Positions 45,781 through 58,284 are shown, counted from the stretch's first letter. The stretch is DNA of 64,000 bases from Artemisia argyi (GCA_030686995.1 JARVZY010002402.1:1-64000), one strand, 5' to 3'. Notes: generated by a model not told the origin, from the letters alone. A program made the numbers and translations.

Positions 45781-46668
45781 TGTTGGGTCACTGAATTCCC
45801 CAATCTTCTTCTAACAAGGATTTGAAAGTAAAATCACCTAAGTGTAAACAAGTCACTGAGTGAACAGTAACTCAGTGAGTCATCTTCAGGATGCTTAAAC
45901 CAAGCCTAAGAAGAAAGGTTCTCTATTCAGTGAGGCGGAACTCAGTGAGTGTGATCTAAGCCAAGAAGAAGGTGATGGGTTCAGTGAGGATGACAATAAC
46001 TCACTGAACCCCAAGACTCCTCAACAACTATCATGGTACTGAAGACTGATGACTTGAAGACTGAAGTTTTGGCGGGACTGGGCGGGAAAGTTTGAACTGT
46101 TTTACTAAAGTGCTTTATCATTTTAAGGTCAAACTTTCCCCAAATGGTTAAAACCAGTCTGTCATCATAAAGCACCTTTTGGACTTAACCCAAAGAAGTT
46201 TCCCTTTCCAGAGAATAAAATCTATCAAGATTTTATTAAGGAATGCTTAGGTCCATTGTATAATAGAGTTGTTCATATTTGTGTATAAATAGGTAGCATA
46301 AGTGAGGAGTAAAAGTTGACAAGTTTTTGCAATTAATGCAAAGCATTCACAAACCACTTTTACTCCTCCAAAGAACAACATAGCCCCTGAGATAGCTCAG
46401 TGGGTCCTCAGTTGTCACTCAAACATTGTTTTGAGTTTAGAGAGGAGTCAATACCACACTTGTCATTTTCAATCCCAAGTGTTATTCCGCAAACACTTGG
46501 GTACGATTCTTTTTGATTAACTTCTAATAAAGAATTAAACGTTGAGAAACATTGTCTCTTATCTTTACGTTGCTTTATTGTTAATCATATATACATCTGA
46601 GTTAAAAGTCATATATCCTGGTTACATTAGCTATTTAGTTATTGATAACCAAGTAAAAGGGACCAACA
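45781..46668 (+). mobile_element. 3' LTR of copia D
   Basis: 888 bp, TGTTGGGTCA…GGGACCAACA with 6-bp terminal symmetry, directly after the PPT. It contains seven TCAGTGA/TCACTGA words in the first 230 bp and TATA box TATAAATA at about 46284. No matching 5' LTR in the window. Confidence 0.85.
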
Positions 46669-46984
46669 TGCATAACCTTTTTGTACTCGGTTGACAAAAA
46701 AATTCAAGAGGCGAACAGGACTTGGATGCTGGATGCTCAGGTCAGTTCACCATCCTCATTACAAGGTTAGTCTTTTAATGATTTTTATAATACATTCATC
46801 CATTGTACGTATTGTTAATAACCATGTATCTAAAAGGCGTGTCCCGCTGCTGTGTATACGCATATAGGAAAGGGACCAGTCATGTTGGATTTTGGGGCTG
46901 GAGTGATCCGCAAGATTATGGTCGGTTTTTGTGTCTATAGATCGAGGAAATAAAGACACAGCAGAATTTGCATTTCGTTATAAG
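46669..46984 (+). other. Exon-like sequence between copia D and the solo LTR
   Basis: Open stretches ITFLYSVDKKIQEANRTWMLDAQ (46670-46740, followed by GTCAG) and, after an AG at 46939-46940, IEEIKTQQNLHFVIRK or, in another frame, GNKDTAEFAFRYKKA, running into the solo LTR. No family recognised. It may be a remnant of a host gene. Confidence 0.3.
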
Positions 46985-49116
46985 AAAGCTATAACATCCT
47001 GTAAAATTTTCCTACGATTAACATATTATTACAACATAAATTAACCATTTTTACCCATAACAATTTTTTTTTATGCTTGACAATCATAACATTTTAACGA
47101 TACTCTAACTATATCAAAAGCCTATATACCACAAGTAATTCAAAACGTTTATATTTAATAAATATACCTTTCGATAAATTAACCAAGTACGATATATATA
47201 TAAAATTCCCTAGCTCACTAAAAACTTCATAATTATGTACTTGAGCCTCAACCAAAACACACGACACCAAATCAAACCTTATAAAATAATATAATTAGTC
47301 TATCCAAAATCTTATACAACTTATATCCTATCTCTACAAATACATATTTTATCCAATACAACAACTTATATAGACACATCGACATACATATTTTTTTTCA
47401 TTCTGTTTTTCTTCATAATAAATCACTACTACACCAAACGGACTCCATAATCTTTCAAATTCTCTTTTCATTTGAGCTTCTTGAGCAAGTCCACTAGGCC
47501 ACATTACAACATGAACCGTAATCCATTTATATTATATCTTCTTATTTTCAGTCACTAGTAAAATTCACTATGCTCGTTCCTTTCACATTTTCGACATACA
47601 AACACACCCCTTTTATTTATTCGACCACATGTATATATCTATTTAACGTACATCTCATTTCCTTCAGTTAACCCTCCTCTTGCGAAACGTATTTTACCTA
47701 TTCACATAAAGAGTTTCAGCCAATGCAACTACACCCAAGCCCCTTTTCTTTCTTGTTCCCTTCTCTTGGTCGACTAGGTTAGATCAAGTAAATCTTTCAA
47801 CATGTATAATGACAAGTCACTCATCCTTCCTCACTCGTATATTGCCCTAGAAACAACCCAAATAAACTAGAAAAGATCACCTAGAATAAGAAATGGTAAG
47901 ACTTATCGTAAGTTTCCTATGCACCGCTTTTGCTCCCCAATGAACATAAACCAACAAGAGGCATTCTAGAAACTGTCAAGAATATTTGGACACATATCTT
48001 CTACAATCTCTTGCTCTCAATTGCTATTCGATCTCCATTTAGGTAACATGTAAATCGACTGCTCAAATCCCACCCTAAATCTTCCACCTCTAGACCTCCC
48101 CAATCAAGAGGCATACACCTCAAAAACTCACATGATCTCTGCTCCCTTTCCACCACTTGTCCATGCACCAACTCGAGTATATATGGATACATGCTAATCG
48201 ACAGTTTACTCACACACAAAAGCATCAAACATTTCACTATTCTTTGATTTCTGTGGAACGAGAAGGAGAACAAAGAAGTGCCAAGGGATTTTTTTTAGAC
48301 GATTCGGTATAGCTACACGACGGGTTCGAAAGCTTGGAAACTATGGAATTTGTTTTGGGTCTTGTTTCTTTGATGAACTGCTAATCAAGTAGCACCAACT
48401 TTCTGTCCATGAATTGTCCCCATCGTCGTGTTTTTCCCCACCCATTCGCCATGTAGTAAGTCCTTCTCTTAACGTACCTCTCCATTTTCATATTATGATT
48501 TTCATATATGGGAACCATAACTGGCTTGCATGCTATTTCTCGTCCTACCGTAAATCATATTAGTTTCAAATAATGGAGACTAAATTTTGTGTGGCTATGC
48601 ATGAGGTGGTATGATAAAATAAGAATAATATTAACGTACAATAAATTTTTAGGACAAATTTCTATGTCGAGCCTATAAAGGAATTTTGAACAAAAATGGC
48701 TTATGAAACACTAAAAGACGCGTAAACTTAATGTATTGGCTTGTTAGGAACTTGTTAAAAATAATGGGTTACGTTTGAATAGAAAACCCACTGTAGTCGA
48801 ACCACAGTGGAGTACGGTTTCATGTTGGCGAGCAAGATTTGGGTCCCTCTTATTCTTTTACCTTGAATCGAAACCCATGTAACCCAACAAAGGGATGCGT
48901 TTTGGTTCTCAGTTTATGTTCAAAACTTGTTCAACTCAAAATATAAAGCTCACAATGAGAAAGTAACTGACATGGAATTCCCTAATGAGAAAGAAATATG
49001 AACAGAAAACTGTTTTGCAAATCCAAACATAAACACGTTAACACACTGCAGGAAATATATAACATAGAGTATACAGTCAAGAGCTCATTAAATAAAAATG
49101 GTTTGTAAAGTAAAAC

Positions 49117-49200
49117 AAGAAGGAGCCTTTGGCTCATCTGTTTGGGACGCTTGCCTTTGAGCAAGAGGTTCCGAGTTCGAACACTGCACCTGGCATGTTT
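49117..49200 (+). repeat. tRNA-derived SINE-like head inside the solo LTR
   Basis: A-box-like TTGGCTCATCTG (49129-49140), then GCTTGCCTTTGAGCAAGAGG, then B-box-like GAGTTCGAACA (49173-49183), in the order and roughly the spacing of plant tRNA-derived SINEs. It lacks the cloverleaf pairing and CCA-end context of a working tRNA gene. A SINE body and A-tail are not clear. Confidence 0.45.
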
Positions 49201-49873
49201 ACTCTTTTGTTATTTTTGCCAGATTTGTAACTTGGCAGGAATAGCCCCTCCACTATGAAATGGTTATCACTTTACTAGAAAACTTTTATAAGCTTTATAA
49301 CTTATATGAATAATTACATTTTCCACCCTTCAACTTTAAACCACTTTAACACTTTTCATCCTAAAACTTTTGTAAGATAATAAACTTATATGAATTTTCA
49401 CCATTTCTCGCTAAATGAAATAGTCTAACCCACATTCTATTTAACGACCACATTCGCGTAAAATATAAATGAGATTTTTATTCAAATATATTATTTACCC
49501 ACAAATTCTATAAGAATATATATTTATACACCTCGAATCAAACGTATTAAATAAACTAATCGTCTAGTAATTATTTAATTGTCATCCAACAACTTTTGGT
49601 AAATCATACATATTACTTTCGCAACAAGCGAATATAAACAATAACGATACATAAAGACAAGTTATATAGTATATAACTTTATTTTTTGAACTTTAAGCTT
49701 TTCGCCACGCAAGCCACCTCTGCCACAAAACCATTTTGTCCTCCGACATTATTTCAAAACAATATTCTCGATAAGTTAAACTTATCTCAGACTTCCATAT
49801 TACTCAGGTTATCACTTGGAGCCATTTCTAATTCTCCGATAACATTACTTTACTATGTCTACCATAATCCTCA

Positions 49874-50175
49874 GGTGAGTTCTTAGCCCCATTTTTATAA
49901 TTGTTTCATAAACTCTTTGGGGGAGATACATGCTCAACTACTGCTTTTACTTTCATAAGTATTTTAAACTTTCACATATTACTGTGAGTCATAGCCCCTA
50001 CTCTTACTTGTTTTACAATGATTTATAAACGTTTTTGGGAGATACATGCTTAATTACTGTTTTATACTTTTATAAGTACTCGTTAACTATATACATGTTA
50101 CTGTGATTTCATAGCCCACTCTTTAACTATTTTCCCGTGGGGGAGATACATGCTTAAAACTCGAACACAAGTCTT
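49874..50175 (+). repeat. Triplicated ~115-bp LTR module
   Basis: Three tandem degenerate copies of a module GTGAGTY..TAGCCCC … ATAAAC … GGGGGAGATACATGCT (cores at 49918, 50036, 50138). The LTRs of B and the LARD element each carry one such core (near 3693, 39932, 7411, 12672, 17932). Confidence 0.6.
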
Positions 50176-51020
50176 TTATACCGGGTATTGAAATACCGTC
50201 AGGCCAATGTTATTTGCTTAAGTTACTATTGCCAAAAGTCCCTCGATCATGAACCTTAATCACTTGAAGGGTGAACGTAAATAAACGTGGATAGTACTAT
50301 TAGTGATTGACAATCCTCGTTTGGTTGTTAGAGAAAACACCAGGCGCACTTTATTGTTCTTATTATAGGTTATTGGCAAATACCTATCTTGAGGGCCTAC
50401 TACTTACCGTCATAACTTGAGATTATGATTGGCTGTTAATCGTTGAGTATCATGAGCTTAAGGCAATAACAGGAACATTGATTTAAACTTATTAATTATA
50501 TGTGATTACAATACATTCTTAACTTGTGATTCGAAACTCGTGTTAAATGGATTTATAAACCAATTACTATTTTTGGTGTTGGCCCTGTGAAGGGCAGCCC
50601 AACGAACTATTTCTGAATTGATAAGGAAATCACTCATTTTCTAATTTACAATTTAAACTATAAACTCTATGAACTCACCAACCTTTGTGTTGACACTTTT
50701 TAGCATGTGTTTATCTCAGGTAACTATACAAGAAGGAACTTGAAGGCACGGAGTGGGCTTGTAACCCGGCATGGGCTTAAATAAACATCTTGACATTTTT
50801 CAAATAAACTTGTTGTTTAAATTTTGAAACATCTTGATGTCTTGAATATTTGGTATTTTGAATGAATTACACTTTAAAGCGTCACTTTTGTGTCGTTTTC
50901 TATGATTGTGACAAAGATCCTCGAAGTAACACCCAAAAAGTCTTCTGCTGACATTTTAAGTCTTCCGCTGACATCTTAAGTCTTCCGCTGACGTGATGAT
51001 TTTGGGGGTGTTACAAAAGC

Positions 51021-52918
51021 TGAAACAGTGCTCAGGTAAGATTTACGAAATCAATGTAGAATTCGATTTTTAATAAGTAATTGTAGCTTATGAGTTTTGT
51101 TAAGTAAATAAGCATATTTCGCTTATGTTTCCAAGGATATATGGTATGTTGTGTCATGACTTATATTTACGACAATGATTAGCTATGGTGTGTTTGGGAA
51201 ACTTTATATAGCTTATTTGATTATGTTGTGTTGAGCATAATACAGAAGTGGTATTATACATGTCCATCTAGATATTAAAGTTTTTAAAATGTGGCTTAAT
51301 AACAGTTCATTTTTAGCCTGGGAATGTTCATGATAGAGAGACAAGATTTGCGTTGTGTAATTGTACAAGATGTGGTTTAATGATATTTTATTTTTAAAAC
51401 GATTATAAAATTTAAATTCCCTTTACACTTATTGCAGATGACAGTTGAAAATGAAGGCCCGTAGAGATATCAGATTCATAATGTTAAGTCTTCCATTGGC
51501 TCATATTTTGTATGTATTGTAAAGCTTCTGCTCTAAGTGCATTATTTCACCCAATCTTAATTTTTGGTTTCGCATGTTCACTTTGAAGTTAATATATATT
51601 TCAACAATCCATTGGATTTTCGTGATGATAATAATTCCATCTCTATAACTCAGTTGCTATCCGTTTTAGATAATGGAAAATTTTGGAATTGCGTATTGAT
51701 TGCTCCAACGCCAAGTAAACATGCATCAGATGCTGACCCTGTTGCATAAATAAGTGGATTGTGGTTTCAGATCCTAATCATCTTAACATTTTCTCAGTAA
51801 TTACATCTTTTCTAACTAAATTAACAATATTTGATAGTAATGTTTCTAATTAGCTTTTTGTATGCTTTTCAAGCCTTCAGCTCCCAAATTCAACGATCAA
51901 TTGAAGCTTTGTTACAAGAGTGGTAGTAGTCCACTTCATCGACCACCCCCAACAATGCTACTAACCAACAACTACAACAGCAAGCTGGGCAACCTGTACA
52001 ACCAACGCTGATGTATTCCGGTATGGCCTGGCCAAACAACACCATTAATGGATTGGTGGTCATCACAATCAGGTTTGCTTCTGCTTTCCAAGAAAAGAAG
52101 GTGGCTCTAGAAGCCACAAAAAGAGATGCTATACTTTCATTCGCTTTCGTATATCCAAATAAAACCATTCGCTTTTGTATATCCAACTAAAACCAGTCAT
52201 TTTATAGTAAAAGAGGTGACCAACTCTCTTCATTTAATTTTTTTTCCAAATGGAGTTGATACCCAAGAGTTTAAGAGTTGCAACTAATGCACACGCTAGC
52301 AATATAGTGTCTGCAGTGTATTTTAACCACATGCCAATACCCGCAGAAAACGTTGAAAGCTCTTATTATATTACATAAAGACTTGCATATATCAGTCACC
52401 ATGCCTTCAATCGAGGTACATATGCACATTTTATTTATCCTTTCCTAAACTAGACTTCATGCTGAAAGTAGACGTCACACTGATTTTAGTTATTTGTTCC
52501 GTCTATTTTATTTTGTAGTTACTTTGATTTGTAGATTGAATGCGAATGTATTTTGTATGAATCAATTGAATTTCTATTGAATTTTAGTATTTTTGATCTC
52601 GACGAGAAACAGTTCGGTATGTAGACGTTGACTAATAGTCAAGAAGTTAATGTGTATTTACTGTGTATGAATTGAACCTTTTTGAATTGGATGTATGTGT
52701 ATTGCATTGTGATAATGTTGAGCTGATTTGTTTGTTTAAAGATGAATGGACTTTGTGAATATTAAATCAAGTTCAATTTAGTAATTTTAGTTTTTGATGT
52801 TACGATATGCTTACTGATCCATTGATTTGAATTTGCTAGCTATATAAAGGCTATAATAGTGCAGAGAGCTACATAAATCTAAGTGTGCATATTTATAGAG
52901 AAGGAATCATAAAAGGGC
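51021..52918. other. Unassigned region between the solo LTR and Athila C
   Basis: Low coding density. A possible splice donor (CTCAG|GTAAG) occurs 14 nt after the solo LTR's target duplication, and an acceptor-like TTATTGCAG at 51437. 51870-52190 carries a Gln/Asn-rich frame (STSSTTPNNATNQQLQQQAGQPVQP, MYSGMAWPN) with two adjacent stops upstream. I recognise no gene family. Confidence 0.3.
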
Positions 52919-52923
52919 ATGAT

Positions 52924-54335
52924 TGATGAGGCGAAAAATGAACCACTTTTAGGGGGTCATTTAAGCCCGGAATTGAATTTATTTGATCAAATATTGCCCT
53001 AAATCGTTCCTTTTGTGATTTTAGGTACTTTGGGAGAGAAATCTGGAAAATGAAGCAATTCGGACGTTTTTGGAGCATAAAAGTGAAGAAAACACCAAAG
53101 TCTTAATTTTCCTTGCTGGGAACAGTAGGTGACGGCGTCAAGAAGAAAATCCTGACGGCGTCAAGAGTAATTTTCATGACGACCCAGTATAGAATTGAAG
53201 GCGTAACAAGGTAGAGCGTCAAGAGTAAAATACGTGACGGCCTGGAAAATGCTATAACGTGACGGCGTCAAAAGTAGATCAAGGCAGTCTGAGGAGTATT
53301 TTGGCGGCGAGATGACGGCGTCACCAATTTTGTCTTGACGCCGTCAGCCTCAATTTTCTATATATAGTTTTCTAATTTTCATTCATAAAAGGAGAAGTTT
53401 TGGAGAAACCCCAAGGCCGAACATAGTACGAATTTTACAGGTTTTTCAAGGGTTCTCAGCCCTTGAACCCTTTCATGTGTAATTGAGATAAGTATTCTTT
53501 TAATTCAATCAATATATCTATGTGTTGGTTGTCTATATCTTGTTCTTTTCTTAATTCCATCATGCCAGGCTAGATCTATCTTGTGTTTGCTTAGATCTAA
53601 TGAAACCTAGATGTTAATTATGTGTTGATTACTTGTTTATGGTTGTATTGGATGAATGATTTCGATGTTAGGCTTAAGAAAACTGACAGATCTCCAAATG
53701 GTAACATGTTTGAACGTCTTAGGAAACATGAACTGACGTGCACTAAGTTTTATTGGTTGTATTTAATGCATGAGTAAATTCTAATGATCCCATGTTAGGA
53801 GCTTCTTAGCCGGCTCGATATAGGAGTGAAGTAGGCACTCATAGGATTGGGGAATTAAGTGCGTCACCCCATGAATGGTATTAAGGAATATAACCCGTCA
53901 TCCACGCAACTATAACAAGTAATTAACGTGTAAAAGATATCTAGGGAGTAGTGAAATCTAAGTAAACACAACTTCTCCACTTATTGCTCACAACCTTAGT
54001 TTAATTTAGTTTATTTTCATTTTTAGTATTTTATTTTGATTGCATCTTTAGTATTGGGTTAGTTGACTAGCAACTACTTCTGCCCAAATCCTTGAAACCC
54101 GAGATATTTACTTGCTTTCTAAAAAAAATATAAAAATACAAAAATAATCATCCTTCATCTTTAGAACTAGTATTTAGGTTTTCTAATCCTAGCGACACTA
54201 TTCCTAGCTGAACGATCAATCCCCCGGTACTTGTCACTATACTATACTACAACGATCAGGTACACTGCCTGGTGGGGGTTGTAAGCTTCTCAAGATCCCT
54301 TGAGAGGTAAAGCCTGGTGCGATTCCTACGTATCA
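52924..54335 (+). repeat. 5' LTR of element C
   Basis: TGATGAGGCG…ACGTATCA. U3 has TGACGGCGTCA copies (53129, 53152, 53259, 53312 and the inverted TGACGCCGTCA at 53334), then TATA CTATATATAG at about 53358. Translations on either strand are not meaningful. Confidence 0.93.
53129..53367 (+). promoter_or_regulatory. U3 palindrome cluster and TATA box of element C
   Basis: Repeated TGACGGCGTCA, i.e. two inverted TGACG half-sites separated by 1 bp. TGACG is the core recognised by plant TGA-class bZIP factors (known). The last copy ends about 12 bp before CTATATATAG. Function inferred. Confidence 0.6.
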
Positions 54336-54341
54336 AGTTTT

Positions 54342-54360
54342 TGGCGCCGCAGCCCGGGGA
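54342..54360 (+). other. Primer-binding site of element C (tRNA-Asp type)
   Basis: TGGCGCCGCAGCCCGGGGA, 6 nt after the LTR end; identical to the site of element A. Confidence 0.85.
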
Positions 54361-54506
54361 ATAGTTATTGTCTAGGTTAGAATCTCTTTTTATTAGGTCT
54401 ACTTGCTAGATTCCTTTCTAGTAAGATTTTATTTTTATTTTTAGGTTTTCTTTAGTCTATCTTATTTCTTTGTGTTTTTGTTCGTAATTCTTCACCACCT
54501 GCCGTC

Positions 54507-55758
54507 ATGGCAACCGACGAATCCTCTAACCTTAGGATCACTAGGAGTCGTAGTTCTACTAGAAACCATGTCTTGCCTTATGCAGAACCCGAAAGAGAAA
54601 TGCGTAGATTAAGACAACATCACTCAACTTCTGAACCATCTAGCGTTGCCATCGATTTTGATGCACCCCTTTCTGAAGAAAATTCAGAAAATCATGTTAC
54701 AACCCCTAACTCCCAACCCAACAACGAGATGTGTACCCCCGCAACTCCCATTCCTAAGCGCCTTAAGGATTACTCCTCCCCAACCCCTCGTGGCTTCTCA
54801 AACGCCATTGTCTACCCAAACGAACACACCAACGAGATCTTGCATGCAAACGATGTTTGGCTTGTCCAAAGTGTGTGTAAGTTTTGTGGATTAGATGAGG
54901 AAGATCCCATTCAACACATTAAAGACTTCTTGAAAATAGTAGACACCCTCCATACGGATGGGGCTAGTAGAGATACGTCCCGATTGCGATTCTTCCTTTT
55001 CACCCTATATGAAAAAGCCCAAGAGTAGTACGATAAACTTCCTTCTGAATCTATTTTCACATGGGAGCAACTCATATCCAAGTTCTATGAGAAGTTCTTT
55101 CCACCTGGAAAAACCTCAGCATTTAGAGATAGGATCCTCTGTTTCCGAAAAAGGGAAGGACGAACCCTTCCATAAATCGTGGGTTAGATTCAAAGATTTA
55201 ATAAGACAAGTTCCCCATCATGGCATTGAGCTTTGGCTCTTGGTCCAAATCTTCTACGACAATGTCTCCTCTAATGATCGAAACGGAATCAACCAATCTA
55301 GAAAAGGGAGATTAGCCAATCTTAGTGCCACAGAAGGATGGGATAGGATTGAAGAATATGCTCAGGACCAGGATGACACTTGGGATGAACCTGAGTCGAC
55401 TGTCAGCATTTCTGGAATCACTTCAGATCGGTTGAGAGAAATTCACAAAAGAGTGGAATACCTAGCTGGGTCACAGTTACCTAAACAACTTTCGAATCCT
55501 TACTTAATCTGCGATTACTGTGGGGGCCCGCATGAGGTAGAAGAATGCGGAGGAGCAGCCACAACCGAACATGCATGCTTGTCAGGAGGGGACATCTATG
55601 CTGATCCCTCCCTTTTGCCTTTTTACCAAAATGACGATTACACCCTCTGGGGAAATCTGGTAAAGAGAAAAGAAGGGAGGAAGGCCCTGAATTCGAAATC
55701 AGGAGCACTTTTGAAGATGACCTTGGTCACTTCACTCAAGAAAAAGGCTTGCAATTGA
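54507..55758 (+). pseudogene. gag of element C, broken
   Basis: ATG at 54507 (MATDESSNLRITRSRSSTRNHVLPYA). Capsid blocks VWLVQSVCKFCGLDEEDPIQHIKDFLKIVDTL and SRLRFFLFTLYEKAQE are followed by TAG at 55026 where element A has TGG (Trp). A one-base insertion in an A run near 55150 shifts the frame; the product resumes EKGKDEPFHKSWVRFKDLIRQVPHHGIELWLLVQIFYDNVSSNDRNG…. The zinc knuckle CDYCGGPHEVEEC (near 55512-55550) is intact. A one-base loss near 55678 (KRKEGRKAL against KRKEGEEGP in A) shifts the frame again. Confidence 0.88.
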
Positions 55759-56819
55759 AAGGTCTTAATGAACTTGTCGACGAGCAGCAGGATGACATTG
55801 GAGAATTTTTCAACAAGCTCAACTCAACCCTAGATAACCTTGAAATGCCATCAGTAAGCAAAAAAGACCCCATGCTCGCGATAACCACACGAGCTGGAAC
55901 AATAACCAAGGACCCACCTTACCCAAGCTCGTCCCCCATCGCTCCCGATCCAAACAAATCTGGAGAGGAGGAGGAGGATATAGGTAGCAAGACCCCCGAC
56001 CAACCTCCCTTAACGACCTCTTCCCCATCAACCCTACCTAACCAACCTGTGAGAATCCTGTTCCCATCCCGATTAAGGAACCAGAAAACTGAGAATGATA
56101 ATAAAAGATTCTTGTCATACCTAAAGGACTCGGTTGTCACCATACCCCTCCTTGATGCTTGCTATCACATGCCAAAGTATAGCGCATACTTTAAAAAACT
56201 ACTTTCTAACTGGAAGAAACTCGAGGGTCTTTTGACCCTGGGGGAAGAATGCTCAGTGGTAACCCATCGAGGGCTACCAAAAAAGGTAGACGATCCAGGC
56301 AGCTTCACCCTGCCTTGCTCCATAGGATCTCTATCAATAAAGAATGCTCTTGCCGATCTGGGAGCGAGTATCAATCTCATGCCTCACTCTATGTTCCTTA
56401 AACTAGGATACTCTGGATTAAAGTCTACCCGTATGAACATCCAACTAGCCGATAGATCAATCAAGTACCCCGTAGGGATATGCAAGAATGTGCTAGTCAA
56501 AGTTGGGAAATTCAAATTCCCGGTCAATTTCGTAATCCTGGATATGGAGGAGGATGACTTGGTACCCATCCTCTTAGGGAGACCATTTCTTGCTACCGCT
56601 CGTGCAGTCATTGATGTTTATGACGACAAATTAACCCTGCGAGTGGGAACCGATAGCACAACCTTCGACATTAAGGATTCTATAGATCTCTCCCTCGAAG
56701 CAGCTAACCGGCTCTATTTCATTGGGGAGGTCGATGAGCTCACAGATGTCATTGATAGTTGTGTCGATGAACAGATCGAGGAAGGCTGGCTACGGGACGA
56801 GAGTTTTCTGCTTTGCTAG
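55749..56819 (+). pseudogene. gag linker and aspartic protease of element C
   Basis: 356-codon open stretch. A Pro/Ser/Thr linker leads to the retropepsin-like domain: SIGSLSIKNALADLGASINLMPHSMF (Asp in DLGA), ILGRPFLATARAVIDVYDDKLTLRVG… (written VPILLGRPFLATA). It ends in ESFLLC stop, where element A reads ESFLPIMEK, so a short indel near 56810 breaks continuity with pol. The pol spacer continues in another frame at 56813-57190 (EVEKMEDVGAVSFYPRQEATEHLELRKPENKLKP…). Confidence 0.88.
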
Positions 56820-58284
56820 AGGTGGAAAAGATGGAGGATGTTGGTGCAGTCTCCTTCTACCCCAGACAAGAGGCAACGGAGCATCTCGAGCTCCGAAAGC
56901 CTGAAAACAAGCTTAAACCTTCTATTATCGAACCTCCTGAGTTAGATCTTAAAGAGCTTCCTAACCATTTAGAGTATGCCTTCCTTCAGGGAGAGGACCA
57001 ACTGCCGGTAATCATAAACTCTTCTTTGGAACATGAACAAAAAGGCAAACTCTTAGAGGTCCTAAAGAAATATAAGGGAGTGCTCGCATGGAGTGTAGCC
57101 GACATTAAGGGGATTGACTCAACTTTTTGCACACATAAGATTCTCATGGAAGAAGATTATAAACCTACCGTGCAACCCAGAGGCGGGTGAACCCTAACAT
57201 TAAGGAAGTAGTAAATAAAGAAGTTATCAAACTTCTGGATGCAGGATTGATTTACCCAATCTCGGATAGCCCATGGGTGAGTCCTGTACAGGTTGTACCT
57301 AAGAAGGGTGGAATGACTGTAGTTAAGAATGACAAGGGTGAGATTGTGCCCCAGAGAACGGTCACCGGATGGCGGGTATGCATTGACTATCGAAAGCTCA
57401 ATGATGCCACGAGGAAATATCACTTTCCCTTACCATTCATTGATCAAATGTTAGAGAGATTGTCTGGACACGAGTACTATTGCTTCTTGGATGGATTCTC
57501 TGGGTATTTTCAAATTCCCATAGCACCTGAGGACCAAGAAAAAACCACGTTTACTTGCCCTTATGGAACATTTGCCTACAAAAGGATGCCTTTTGGGCTA
57601 TGTAATGCCCCCGCCACTTTCCAGCGATGCATGACCGCAATCTTTCACGAACTCATGGAAGACAGCATGGAAGTGTTCATGGACGACTTTTCGGTCTTCG
57701 GAAACTCCTTCGACTGCTGTCTTGCTAATCTAGAAAAGATGCTTAAACGTTGTGAGGAAACCAACTTGGTGTTAAACTGGGAAAAGTGTCATTTCATGGT
57801 AAAAGAAGGGATTGTGTTAGGGCATAAGATCTCAGGGAATGGAATAGAGGTGGACCAAGCTAAAGTTGAAGCTATATCTAAGTTGCCATACCCCACGACT
57901 GTTAAAGCAATACGCAGCTTCTTGGGGCACGCCGGGTTTTATCGGAGATTCATCAAAGACTTCTCCAAAATAGCTCGGCCAATGACTCAATTGCTTGTGA
58001 AGGATGCTCCGTTCGATTTTTCCCAAGAGTGCAAGGATGCATTCGATCTCTTAAAAAAGGAGCTCACACAAGCTCCAATCATGATCACACCCAACTGGGA
58101 GTTACCGTTTGAAATCATGTGTGACGCTAGCGATTTCGCTGTCGGGGCTGTATTGGGCCAACGGCGTGACAAGCTTTTTCAACCTATTTACTACGCTAGC
58201 AAAACCATGAATCCCGCTCAAGAGAATTACTCCACCACCGAAAAAGAATTATTAGCCGTAGTGTTTGCATTCGACAAATTCTGA
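56813..58284 (+). pseudogene. Reverse transcriptase and RNase H N-terminus of element C
   Basis: A spacer frame to 57190 ends VQPRGG stop; a one-base indel separates it from the RT frame starting 57187 (NPNIKEVVNKEVIKLLDAGLIYPISDSPWVSPVQVVPKKGG). RT motifs: CIDYRKLNDATRKYHFPLPFIDQMLE, CFLDGFSGYFQIPI, KRMPFGLCNAPATFQRCM, VFMDDFSVFG (catalytic MDD), GHKISGNGIEVDQAKVEAI, FLGHAGFYRRFIKDFSKIARP. RNase H begins IMCDASDFAVGAVLGQRRDKLFQPIYYASKTM, then [20 protein letters not shown], ended by TGA at 58282-58284 (CGA, Arg, expected). Confidence 0.92.

Larger units (their letters stand above)
46985..51020 (+). mobile_element. 4.0-kb solo LTR of a long-LTR gypsy element, with TSD
   Basis: LTR 46990-51015, TATAACATCCTG…GGGGGTGTTACA, flanked by AAAGC at 46985-46989 and 51016-51020. 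No PBS, PPT or coding region is attached, so it is a product of LTR-LTR recombination. The 5' end begins TA, not TG. It shares motif blocks with the LTRs of B and the LARD element: GGGGGAGATACATGCT and, near the 3' end, TTGTGTTGACACTTTTTAGC plus TATCTCAGGT. ORFs inside are incidental. Confidence 0.85.

Noticed and set aside
48001..48273. 90-codon minus-strand ORF in the solo LTR.
   Set aside because: No domain, inside an LTR, unsupported by neighbours.
49117..49200. Possible tRNA gene.
   Set aside because: Acceptor and D/T arms do not pair as a full cloverleaf; it fits a SINE head better.
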